Positions 38,966 through 48,738 of a stretch of 64,000 bases of DNA are shown piece after piece (the stretch's first letter is position 1; the number at the start of each line of letters is the position of its first letter). The notes beneath the pieces were generated by a model, which was not told the DNA's origin, did not search any database, and worked only from the letters and a program-made list of their open reading frames with translations. This DNA comes from Cyanoderma ruficeps. Its lineage: Eukaryota; Chordata; Aves; Passeriformes; Timaliidae. Made by a program: the position numbers and the translations under genes. The DNA lies in contig VZDJ01000052.1 in the NCBI GenBank assembly GCA_008694505.1, positions 4,591,722 through 4,655,721 of the forward strand, given 5' to 3'.

Positions 38966-39619
38966 CTGGGAGACACAGGGCAGGGAGCCATGGAAGGGGC
39001 CGAGGGGCTGCAGGGGACGGGTCCCCTCGGGCTCTCCTGGGGAATCCGGGGCCCGGCTGGGCTGCCCCAGGCTGCGGGTTGTGTGGAGAAGAGCTCGGGT
39101 ACGTTCTGCCTTGTTCTGATGGCTCACCCTGTCTTTGTTTCCTCCTAGGAGGAAGGGGCTGAGCCTCACCTCTGCCTCTGGGCTGGGGAAGATGCAGAGG
39201 ACTCCTGGTGCCTGCCCAGGCTTTCCTCTCCACAGGGGCTGGCACTCCTCACCCTACAGGCTGTAGCTGCCGGCCCCTGGCACCATCCCACCCGCCTGGT
39301 CCCCGTCCCTCACCTCCCTGGGCTGCCTCTGGGCTTTTCTCCGCAGGCTGCAGCCGAGGCACAGCGCGGCGAGCAGCAGGGACAGGGCTAAGAAGCCGCA
39401 GCAGTGCAGCCGCACGGACCAGGGGCCGGCACTGCCTGTGCCGGTGTCCGGCTGCTGCACGTCCCGGGCGGGCACAGGCAGCCGGGCCGTGCTCCTGGGG
39501 GAACAGCCGAGAGCTCCGGGCGTGCTGGGGAGCAGCGAGGCCAGGGAGAGCCCCGGGAGCAGGGGGAGCCCCAGGAGCAGGGGGAGCCCCAGGATCAGGG
39601 GGAGCCCCGGGCGGAGCAT
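38723..39619 (-). CDS. Putative two-exon gene for a small type I membrane protein (unrecognised)
   Basis: Exon 1 (39314-39619, 102 codons) and exon 2 (38965 to the TAG at 38723, 80 codons) join in phase 0 across a 348-bp GT-AG intron (GAG|GTGAGG ... TGTCTCCCAG|GAG), giving about 182 residues. The visible layout is a Leu/Pro/Gly-rich hydrophobic N-terminus (residues 1-27, signal-peptide-like), a short Cys-containing ectodomain (about 28-70), a hydrophobic segment FLALSLLLAALCLGCSL (about 75-91), a basic stop-transfer RRK, then a roughly 90-residue cytoplasmic tail. The tail has a Cys-rich patch (RSCCLADC), a basic helix-like stretch and an acidic end (DLDEEAALFSDGENNIC). ATG context is GGCCATGC (purine at -3). 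I do not recognise the family. It lies between TASP1 and ESF1, where no human coding gene is known to me. GC-rich DNA yields spurious frames easily, so support rests on the topology, the phase-consistent splice sites and the upstream X-box. An additional upstream exon is possible. Confidence 0.5.
39314..39619 (-). CDS. Putative membrane-protein gene, exon 1 (signal peptide, ectodomain, membrane span)
   Basis: 102 codons run from ATG 39619-39617 to the donor GAG|GTGAGG at 39314. The signal-like segment is made of three tandem 18-bp units (39553-39606), each coding for GLPL plus two residues. The single hydrophobic span sits near the end of the exon and is followed by RRKAQRQPRE. The in-frame upstream region has a stop near 39705, so the frame does not extend far 5'. 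Confidence 0.5.
39553..39606 (-). repeat. Three-copy 18-bp minisatellite inside the predicted signal peptide
   Basis: Three near-identical 18-bp units (plus-strand form CCAGGAGCAGGGGGAGCC) run head to tail with only one or two differences. Read on the minus strand they code GLPLIL, GLPLLL and GLPLLP. Copy-number change would lengthen or shorten the hydrophobic leader in steps of six residues without a frameshift. Confidence 0.85.
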
Positions 39620-39722
39620 GGCCGAGCCGCCCGAGGGAGGAGCTGCGATCCCTGACCCTGAGCCGAGCTGTGCCCACGGGCTGTGGGCAAGGTGGTGGCA
39701 TCAGGTGCGATGTCACAAGGCT

Positions 39723-39735
39723 GTTGCCTGGCAGC
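39723..39735. promoter_or_regulatory. RFX-type X-box upstream of the putative membrane-protein gene
   Basis: GTTGCCTGGCAGC is an inverted pair of RFX half-sites (GTTGCC and GGCAGC) with a 1-bp spacer, close to the X-box consensus used by RFX factors in ciliary, spermatogenic and immune promoters. It lies about 105 bp 5' of the predicted ATG at 39619. A single 13-bp site can occur by chance. Confidence 0.5.
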
Positions 39736-40264
39736 CAGAGGCTGGGAATGTCAAAGCAATGCCAGGCCAGACGGTCTGAGTGAGTGGCTGCTCTGTCTCG
39801 CTCCACCATTCCATTTGAAAATGAAGATAGAGATGCCACTTAAACACTAAATAGGAGTGAAACTCCAGGCTGAGAATACTAATTAGGGCTTTGCATATAT
39901 TTGGGTCTCTGGATATATTTATTTCTACATATAGTTGACTTATATCAATAATTTCATAACTTTTCCTCCTTATCAGGTCAACTTAGTCAAACCACTTTCA
40001 TCTCAAAATATTATTCATGTCCATTTACACTTAATTTAGGAAACTGCTGCTTCCACTTTGTAAGATTACATCGGACCCATCCTTTCACTTTCAAACTTCT
40101 CCTAGTGTCTATCAGTTCTTCTTCCCGGCTGTCATACTTTCATCAATCCTGATCTTGACCCTCCCTGTCATACAGTTTGCTGTTCTACATCTATATAGCT
40201 AATGAAACCGTAGTGGAGGAATATACAGTAATGTGACACCTGAAGAACGTGAACAAAAACTCAA

Positions 40265-40860
40265 GGATTCAAGGACTTTGGAGTGCTGCTCTATGAGAGG
40301 CTGGACGTGATGTGGCAATGTGTTCTGGCAGCCCAGAAACCAGCCCTGTTCCAGACTGCATCCAAAGCCCTGTGGGCAGCAAGTGAGGGGGGATTCTGCC
40401 CCTCTGCCCCACTCTAGTGTGACCCCACCTGCAGTGCTGTGTCCAGATCTGGGGTCCCAGCACAGGAAGGACATGGAGCTGTAGGAGTGAGGCCAGAAGA
40501 AGCCACCAAGATGATTAGAGGGATGGAGCAGCTTTCCTCGAGGAAAAACTGAGAGATTTGGTGTTATTCAGCCAGGAGAAGGCTCAGGGGTGACCTAAAA
40601 TGTGGCCTTCCAGTATCTGAAGAGAGCCTAAAGGAAGATGGAGGACTGTTCACTAGAGCATGGAGCAACACGACATGGGGGAATGGCTTCAAACTGACAA
40701 AGAGTAGGCTCAGATTAGATATTAGGAAGACGTTCCATCTGTGAGGGTGCTGAGGCACTGGCACAGGTTGCCCAGAGAAGTTGTGGATGCCCCATCCCTG
40801 GAAGCGTTCAAGGCCAGGTTGGATGGAGCTCTGAGCAACCTGTTCTCCGGGAAGGTACCC
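40265..40860 (+). mobile_element. CR1 LINE 3' fragment (sense)
   Basis: About 600 bp matches the 3' part of avian CR1 reverse-transcriptase LINEs. Hallmarks are GAGAGGCTGGA, GGCAGCCCAGAAA, CCCACCTGCAGTGCTGTGTC, GGTCCCAGCACAGGAAGGAC, AGATTAGATATTAGGAAGA, GAGGCACTGGCACAGGTTGC and ATCCCTGGAAGCGTTCAAGG. The 5' end is truncated, as is usual for CR1, and the extreme 3' terminus with its ATTCTATG repeats is missing. The coding frame is decayed. The element splits duplicated block B, so it inserted after the duplication or was lost from copy A. Confidence 0.94.
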
Positions 40861-41187
40861 AAAGCCGTGACTGCACTGCAAAAGTAACTTTGAATCCTGA
40901 GCAGGCGCCGGGAGAAAGACAAACACACGCGAGGGTCACGCCGAGGCAGCAGGAGCCGCTCAGCCTCTTCCCGCCCGGGGAACCCCGCAGGGCCCGAAGC
41001 CCGGCAGCGAGCGGCCGTGGAGGGAGCGGAGCGCAGGGGCGGCCAGGGCCCGACGCTGCCATGTCCATGTGTCAGCATCACAGCGCGGCGGAGCTCGTTC
41101 CTCGGCGGGTTCGGGTCCCAAAGCAAGACCCGGCCCGGGCGGACCGAGGAGCCCCCGCGGCGCCGCCTCCCCCCACCGCCCGCTCCG

Positions 41188-41217
41188 TGACGTCACCCGG
41201 AGCGGCCCGTGACGTCA
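41188..41217. promoter_or_regulatory. Pair of perfect CRE palindromes (copy B)
   Basis: TGACGTCA occurs at 41188-41195 and 41210-41217, 22 bp apart, in the same arrangement as copy A. The surrounding GC-rich sequence (about 40880-41290) is a small CpG island. Confidence 0.85.
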
Positions 41218-41911
41218 CCCGAGAGGCTGCGCGCGGCCGCCTCGCGGCGCTGCCCTCAGGGCCCCCAGCGGGTCGGGCCCTCAGGAGTTCGCCCGCCAGA
41301 CTTCAGTTTTTAAAGGGAATTTTGACAAATTATCTTTCTGCAGCACTTACTGTTACAAATGACCGTATAATATTGGCTTTTGCATTTGTATATCTGCTTT
41401 TGCATGTTGCCACTGATCATAACAATCTTGATATAGTACAATCTATAATTCCTTTTAGGTGCTTGTTAGTATATAAAAATGGAGACTATGCAATGTTAAA
41501 ATGCTTTGATGTAACTAACTCAGAAAATAGTGTAAAACAATTACGTTGTTTCTCACATCTGCAAACTGGCCTCTCTAACTGATAACAGTGACCAAAATCA
41601 GAGCACTAGAGAAGAATTTTATCAGGGAGTGTGAAACAACAAGATAGAACCACAAGAAGAAATAAAATATATTGACCTAATCTACAAGATGTTATGCAGA
41701 CAAGCCAAAGATTAAAACCAAACAAAAAAGTCCCTAAAATATTAAAAAACTCACAAAAACGTTTGAATAATGTATAAACTCATAAATATGTATGTACCCT
41801 CAGTAATGTAACAGTATATAGAGAACATTATTTTAAGTTAAGGGTGTATTCTTGGGCCAATTGCCAAAAACACCCCAGCACTGGATATTGTTCTTTTATC
41901 CCTTATTAAAC

Positions 41912-41955
41912 TTTTCTAAAACTTCTAGAAAGATTTTCTAAAAATTCTAGAAGGC
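41912..41955. repeat. Two-copy 22-bp repeat, each with a TTCTAGAA palindrome
   Basis: Two 22-bp units (41912-41933 and 41934-41955) start TTTTCTAAAA and each contain TTCTAGAA, the inverted TTC..GAA pair of heat-shock elements. The arrangement lacks a third contiguous pentamer, so function is doubtful. Confidence 0.8.
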
Positions 41956-42176
41956 GAACTTTGTTTTTCACACTTACCCTAGGACTTCCTAATAAACATC
42001 AATTTCATTGACTAGCCAAAATACATTTTGTAGCAAATAATAACTAGTAACAGATTGTTTACACTTCTTGCTGTCATCAAGAGCAGCGCCATTTGCTTTC
42101 GTGTTTGTGGTCAACACAGGTAATATTGTATATTAATTAGCAGGAACTCGCACCGAACTGGCAAGAACCAAACCAA

Positions 42177-42280
42177 AGAATTGTAGAACCATAAAATGGT
42201 TTGGGTTACATGGAGCCCTTAAGGAACATCTCGTTCAAACCCCCCTGCTGTGCATAGGGACATCTGGAAACTAACTTTTT
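42177..42280 (-). mobile_element. CR1 LINE 3' terminus (antisense)
   Basis: TAGAACCATAAAATGGTTTG, then GGAGCCCTTAAGGAACATCT and CAAACCCCCCTGC, is the reverse complement of the CR1 3' end. The match fades after about 42280. Confidence 0.82.
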
Positions 42281-44239
42281 CACCCCAAGATTTTATTCCA
42301 TCTCCACCACATCCTAATCGTTCTACATAGGATCTCCCCCAGGAATTCAGAAGGCTCCTTCTTGGCCTGCCTAATAGTCACAGAAACCCGTTCTGTGGCT
42401 TTTTTCCCAATAAAAATGTGCTTCCACTTTTGTATTATTGACTTCTTTTGTCAAAGACCAGCCTTACATTTTTTTAACAATGCAAAATATGTCAGGAACA
42501 AATGCAAGTCTTTTTCAACACCGGTTTTTGGCACACAAAACTCTGTGGCTTTTGGAGAGCAGCTTTTGTCTTCCACATTACCAGGTGCTTCCTATTCTGT
42601 TGGACAAAACTACAAGGAAATAACATGCAATCCACAAACCCTCGGGAAATCTTTGGCCAACTTTCACAGATTCTAACCTGAGGTCCAAATCCCAGTTGCG
42701 GGTTGCTTCATTGCCGTATTTTTATTCTTTCATTTTATTGAAAGCGCTTGTAATTCTTGACGGTACTGAAGTGAAACAAGGAGATTCCTCAAAGAACATT
42801 TTTGCTACTCGGATGGCAATAGGTGCTTTTGAGCTAGGACAGGCCGATTTGAGGGGTAAGGAGGGTGTTGTGGAAGTGTTGCAACACACTTTCCTTGTGG
42901 CTTCGATGTGCAGCTGTTACATCTGTGGCTCAGAAAGGGGCAGCACAGGTGTCTGACTCTCAGCCTCACGCATTTTGATTTGACCTGAATGTCAAATCTC
43001 CTTAAAGCTGGCAATAGGTTCAAATTAGGAAGGTGGGGCTGTCATACTGGTAGACAATATCACAGAGCCCTTCATTCTTTAGGGGAGAAGCTAAAACCTT
43101 GTCAATATTTGGTCCTATACCATTTTCCAGAACTGGATTTCAAATCCAAATGTCTGTTTTCACTTGTTTTTTGATGCCTTTACTTAACTTGTCTTCTGCT
43201 GCCAGTGACGGTTTTCAAACTGGCCAAATATTTCTTGGGGCTTTTTCCTATTTTCTGGTCCTTACTCTTCTGTATATTTGTGCTGCTACTCCAATAAAAA
43301 GGTGATCTCATTCTGTAAATTGTTCCTGAGCATCCAGGTTTGAAGTGAAAGGTTTTCTTTATTCCTTTTACAAAGATCCCAGCTGTGTTTTAAAGCCTGT
43401 GGGGTTTTTTTTTTGTTCTGTTTCTTCTTGATTATTTTAGATTTCTTCTTGCTCTTTGTCTTTTGAAACACACTCTACTGCTTTTACTTCCTAATATGAT
43501 AAAGAGCTTATCTGCTCCTTTAGTTTATTCTGGGTAAAGGTGGCTTAGACTTCAGTGAGGTTGCACAAAAGACGTTCCAGGCAAGAAATACCTGGACCTT
43601 TGGTTTGGGAGCTTTCAGTGCTTTTAGACACCTGTTAAGCACAAAGGTGCAAAGTAGAGCAGGAGAAGACTCACATCCCTTTTCTATCCCTTTTAACCCA
43701 GGTGAGAGGACACCCTAAAACAATCAATTAAAGACAACTTTAATGCTTTAATGAAGGATTTGTCTGGAAAGTCACCACGAGGAAAAGAGGAGGGGAAAAA
43801 AAACCAAAAAAGGCAAGTACATAGAAATACAGCAATACATTGCTATATGAACCATTCCAGCTTCAGTTAGGAGCTTTGCAATTCACTTCTACAGTCAAAA
43901 GAAAAAGAAGCTGAATGCATCAGTAAATACAAATAGGAACTGTTATCTGGATGATGGCATGCAAGAGGAAAATAGCAACTGAAGGCCGGAATCCATCCAC
44001 TCAAACACCACATCATCAATCCCCCTGAAAGACAGGCTGATCCTGGCAGGTAGCACAAAAAAAGCCTGCAGTCTTCTCCAGGCACGCTTGTTGCTTCCTC
44101 TCCTTGTGAAGAGGCCCCTTCTTTGACATCCAGCCAGTAAAATAATGTTTTTTCCAGATAATGAGCTACTTCAGATGAGGAAAATACTCTAGCATCCTGG
44201 ACCTGTCTATTTAGCATTCCACATACTCCCTGCTGCTCA

Positions 44240-44415
44240 ACGCCCACACGCGATTATTTCCAACGCTCATTCCATCGCGGCTCGGGAAGCTCTAACTCGG
44301 CGTGGCTGCGATCTGTCAGCCAGCTTTTCAGGGGGGCCAAATCATAACACACGGGACTTTTGAGAAATGCAACTTCAAAAATGCGCCCATCGCTTGTTGC
44401 CAGAATAACCGCAAG
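44240..44415. promoter_or_regulatory. CpG-dense pocket, possible small promoter or enhancer
   Basis: About a dozen CpGs (for example CACACGCGATT, CCATCGCGGCTCGG, CTCGGCGTGG, ATGCGCCCATCGC) cluster in 175 bp in an otherwise CpG-poor region. Unmethylated regulatory DNA or a young GC-rich insertion could explain it. A 126-codon minus frame starts at its left edge (ATG at 44247), without recognised content. Confidence 0.35.
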
Positions 44416-47400
44416 CAGTAAATCCCTGCAAGGTTTTGTCTTTATTCCTTGAAAAGTGAGTTAAATGAGTACTGGGTACATACTGGCCACTGCAGTAGGT
44501 AGGACAGTCATCTCCCAATGACAGCTACAGGAAATCAGGAAGCCAAGACTTGCAGAAAAGTGGTTTACAGAATCAAAGAACATTTTTCTTCATGCCTGCA
44601 AAGTATTGGACAGGTTTAAATATGACAATTTAAAAATACTTATTTTGGCAGAACAGGTCAAGTTGGCAACTAAGTAATTTCTGAACTAGGAATTACTCTA
44701 GGCTTTCTCCACAGGTTAGTTCATCTCATTATTGTTATGGATTTTGACCTGCCTGGTTGCTCTCTGCAGCTTTCCATGGCCAATGATTTAGTCCAAACCA
44801 GAGCTGGTTTACTGCACTGAGGGTATGATAACGATTTCAGTGGCACAGTCTTCACAGCATCCCGCTCTTCAAATTCTGTGATACTGATCCCACTGCAACA
44901 GTGAGACTTCATGACTCCTAAGTTCATTATAATCTAAGAATAATTAGCAGAATCATTCTCTTACTGGGGAAGTTCTGATCTTCAAGATACCAAATGAGGG
45001 AAAAAATATCTTCTCATCCCTCAGACAAGCTCATGAGGTCTATCAGCAAATTCGTATTTTGGTGAAGTTGAGATCTGTACAAAAATCAGTGCAGGTTTAT
45101 CTTAGGACAGAATTTGCATTTTTAAGCTACTTCTTAATACACCACTAAATTCATTACTGTTACCCTTTTCCTGTATTTTGTGCCTTCTGTCTTTTAAAAA
45201 ATGTAACTCACAGAAAAACAAAGCAGTTATTCTGTGACAAAGTCATCTTTGTTTAACAATGCAACTTGCTTTGCTATCAAAGGTCAATTTTGGGCCTCTT
45301 AAGAAAAGGAGATAACTTAAGGGATAGATTTGTGTTTCTTTAAAGTGTGGTCTGCTACACCTGTTTTGATTTTGCTACAGGAGTGTTGCAGTAGCTGTAT
45401 GGCCACCACCCTGTGAAGCACTTTTCCTCCTCTGCAGAGGACACACAAAACACAGCATTGTTCCCTCCTAACACTTGGGATGTTCGCTGAAGTGCCCAGT
45501 CTCTTCTGGATTGAGGTGATCATCCATCCATGAGACAGCTGAGCTCCTGTGGAGCATAAAGGTTGTGGCTTTTATTTCATTAAAATAAAAGAAAATTAAT
45601 ACCCTGCTGACACAACAGTTATTTTGCAAAGTTGAGCACTTGGACACCAAAATACAGAATAATGAAGACTGCTTCCCTTAACATGGGGTTTTCATGTCAG
45701 ATTAGAGCTTAAAGAAAAGCATCTGTTTAGGCAACTGCAACAAGTTCCAGAGCTTATTTCACGTGTACTCTGCTTGATTTTCTCTCTTGACATGGTTTTA
45801 GTTCCTAGGCATTTGTATTAAGTTTCCTCATAGGGAGCTCTAAAATTCACCGAACAAGAAATATGTGGGGCAAAAAAAGTCTTCTGCTTAGTTCAAGAAT
45901 TGCAGACCTTCTTTCCCCCCTCCAACTCCAAGGACACCCTTAAACTCTTTGCCAACACCAGAGGCATTGCTCATCCCTGCACATCTTCTCAAGCTCTCTC
46001 CCTGCTGGTGCTCCTCAGTTGTTAGTTCTGCTGAGGAGAAGGACCAACCTGTCCCTAAATCCTCCAAAGGCCAAGGATCCATTCTGGGGCCAGCTCATGT
46101 ACCTCCTCCCTCTTTGAATGCCCAGGCATTAACTTAAGGGGAAAAGCAGACAGGGCAATAAGGAAGGGAAGCACTTTATGCTGGAGCGTTTTGCATTCCA
46201 CAGAATTGATTTCAACTCTCATCACCTGTAGCAATCACAGCCACCCTAAACCATTCCTTTGCTGTTCCCAGTCCTTTTGGTAACCACTTGTTAACTTCTG
46301 CATTCTTCAGGGACAACCTGCCAGCCCCTTGGAGCAGTGGTTCAGCCACACATGTTGCTGACTGCAATGGGCAGTTTCTCTGTTCACACAATGCCCATCC
46401 TTGATCCTGCTGTCAGAAGTCACTACAAACCCCATCTGCCTCAGTTGTCTTTTCCCTCCTTCCTTGTCCCAGAAATACAAAAGGAGGAAGGTCTAAGTGC
46501 ACTGGGGAGGATTTCAGTACAAAGCCAAGGGATTTGTGCAGTGCCAAGGAGCTCATGGGACTCAGTCCAGGAGCATTTGCCCATGAAATTGTGGCAACCA
46601 TCTGTGGGATTTGGTGTCTGTGAGGATGGCAAGGTTTGCCAGTGGGCTCACTGGAGGCTACAAGTTATGTTGTTTAAAACTCAACAGCGTTGCATGGCTG
46701 ATAGACAGAGCTGGAACAGTCCTGAGTAGGGATTACTCATATGTTAGTGATGAGAGGGATCGAAAGTAGTAATGACCTGAGGTGACATTCATCTAGACTG
46801 GGTCCAGAACCCAGACAAAAATACTCCCATTTATAATGCTGTATGTTAAGGACTGAAAACTTCAGAACAGACCTTTCTGCCACTTTGTCTTGCTTCTTAC
46901 AGGAATGCAGTAGCATAGTCCTCTATGAAAAGGTCCATTTTTACACCAAGAAAATTACAGTTCTTTAAAGTATTCTAGGAATTAATAAAATTACTGTGCC
47001 ATCAGAAGTGTTGTTTTTCTTATCACAGCTACAAAACTTGACTAAGGCATTTAACATGATTTAAGACAAATGCAAAGCAAAATACTTAGTCTAGTACTTT
47101 TAAATATAGATTATATTTAACATAATTTTCTAAGACCATTTTAGAAAACCCACAGTATTTTGGTTGTTTGCTTTGTTTGCTAAAAAAGTATGTGATGGCA
47201 TGACTTGCTGTTATTTTTGGATATATCAAAATACGAAAAGAACAAAAAGCCAACTTGCTATTAATTGGAAATAATACATTTAATTTTAGACAGAAGGAAT
47301 GATTGAAAACATGCATGGCTCTTCATCTCTTGTTGTCTGATCTGAGTTTTGAAATAAATTAAACCCTCTTGTGATTTCCACTTGTAATAGGCTTTAAAGG

Positions 47401-48419
47401 CCTGGCTTCCATTCAGTATGAGCTTTGCTGGCTGCCAATTTGGAGACAAATTACTTTATAACAGACCTCCGTAAGTTGCTAGAAAAATTGTCTCACTTTT
47501 AACAGTCCTGGTTTTTAATGCGTTATTTTACTTCATTGCCTTCACTTTTGCTGGTTACGTGAAAGTGAAAAGTGAAAATCATATTTTTAAAGTTGAGAGG
47601 TTGGAACTTCTAGATCCTATTTTCATGTTTAAAAGAATGAGATGGTCAAAACCATCATTTGTTTTGTTTACACCAAGGGATATGGATTGCAGGGAATTCT
47701 AAATTCTTACCAGATTTTCAAGATGCCCTTTTCTGCTGGAGACACAGAAAGCACGTCAGATTTTGCTCACACTGATCTGGAATCATGGAGATTAGATGAT
47801 GGGATTTGAATTACTAATTAGCAATTAAAACTTTTTTTTTAAGGGGAAAAGGAGGTTTTAGAGCTAATCATTTTATAAAGAAGCAAAAAAATTCCTATCT
47901 AAGATGCATTCTAGGAGAGATCCTCAAGTTCTCCAATTCTTCCCAACTAAGATGCCCCCTCAGCACTTGGTAACTTGAGAGCAAAACCAACAACAAAACC
48001 ATCTGATTATATAAAACAATCATACATTAAGCATTTACAGGGATACATGTTACCATACAACAAAATAATTATTTCAGCCAATAATTAAAATCACTGTGAA
48101 GTCAGCCTTCATCTTTCTATGCATTTTGTCTTGCTGTGACATCCAAGTAGAGGCCAGGTTTCCTAACAGGAGAAAGTAGCCAGCATACATCCATGTGAAG
48201 ACACAACATAACTTATACCATCTAATTTCAATAAGAAGTCCTCACAATTTGTGACGTTTTAACTTTATAACCAGATTTTTCAAATGACTCCTCCAGCAAA
48301 GTCCATGTCGAGGACAGAGGCATCTAGTAAGGCATCCCCCACCCCTGAGTGATCATCTCTGTATAAGGAAAGAGTTTTGGTTTACCTTTAGACATTTTAG
48401 GGAGTTTAACTAGAAAGTT

Positions 48420-48738
48420 CTGTGCCCTACTCATTGTAATTGGCTCAGCGCTAAGAGAGAAGAGCCTGTTGGACCTTGTCACTGTTCTTCAAATCCTGTA
48501 CCTCTCCCTATTGGCAGCAAGTCAAATTGTCCCTCCCAAAAACGTTAAGCATTTAGGAAGGAGCACAAAGGAAGTAAGGGGCTTTTTAGAGTGTTTCTAG
48601 CAGGGCGTCAGAGGTTTTCTTGGACACTTGTGCGTGGATTTTCTTTTGTTTTCTGTAACTTTTGTTATTTTTCATTTATTAAACCTTTTATTTTACAAAA
48701 CACCACTGAAGAGCAGAGATCCACCAATTCCACATGTC
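48420..48738 (+). mobile_element. Possible LTR remnant
   Basis: TTTCATTTATTAAACCTTTT followed by ATTTTACAAAACACCACTGA and ending near CCAATTCCACA resembles the 3' half of avian ERV LTRs (poly(A) signal region then U5). No paired LTR or target-site duplication was found. Confidence 0.35.

Larger units (their letters stand above)
39811..41290. repeat. Duplicated block, copy B, interrupted by CR1
   Basis: This is the counterpart of 36207-36990 in the same orientation and order, offset by about 3.6-4.2 kb. The left part (39811-40264) and right part (40861-41290) match copy A, and the intervening 600 bp is a CR1 fragment absent from copy A. The homology stops before the region equivalent to the predicted TASP1 exon 1. 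The block lies immediately upstream (minus-strand sense) of the putative membrane-protein gene, so it could supply a promoter or enhancer to it. Confidence 0.85.

Noticed and set aside
39249..39839. 196-codon minus frame and 191-codon plus frame overlapping the putative membrane-protein exon
   Set aside because: Both are Pro/Ala/Gly/Arg-rich shadows of the 18-bp repeat and GC-rich DNA, without a leader, membrane span or splice partner in phase.
36207..41290. The two similar blocks as paired LTRs of a provirus
   Set aside because: The intervening 2.8 kb has no gag, pol or env text, primer-binding site or polypurine tract. Copy A merges into the TASP1 promoter island, and the blocks lack TG...CA ends, so a local segmental duplication is the simpler reading.
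40890..41582. 230-codon plus-strand frame across duplicated block B
   Set aside because: It starts in the GC-rich island and continues into unrelated AT-rich DNA. The match to the frame in copy A reflects nucleotide duplication, and no domain or splice support is seen.
46337..46729. 130-codon plus-strand frame in the intergenic region
   Set aside because: No signal peptide, domain or repeat match was recognised and no promoter or poly(A) signal fits it.
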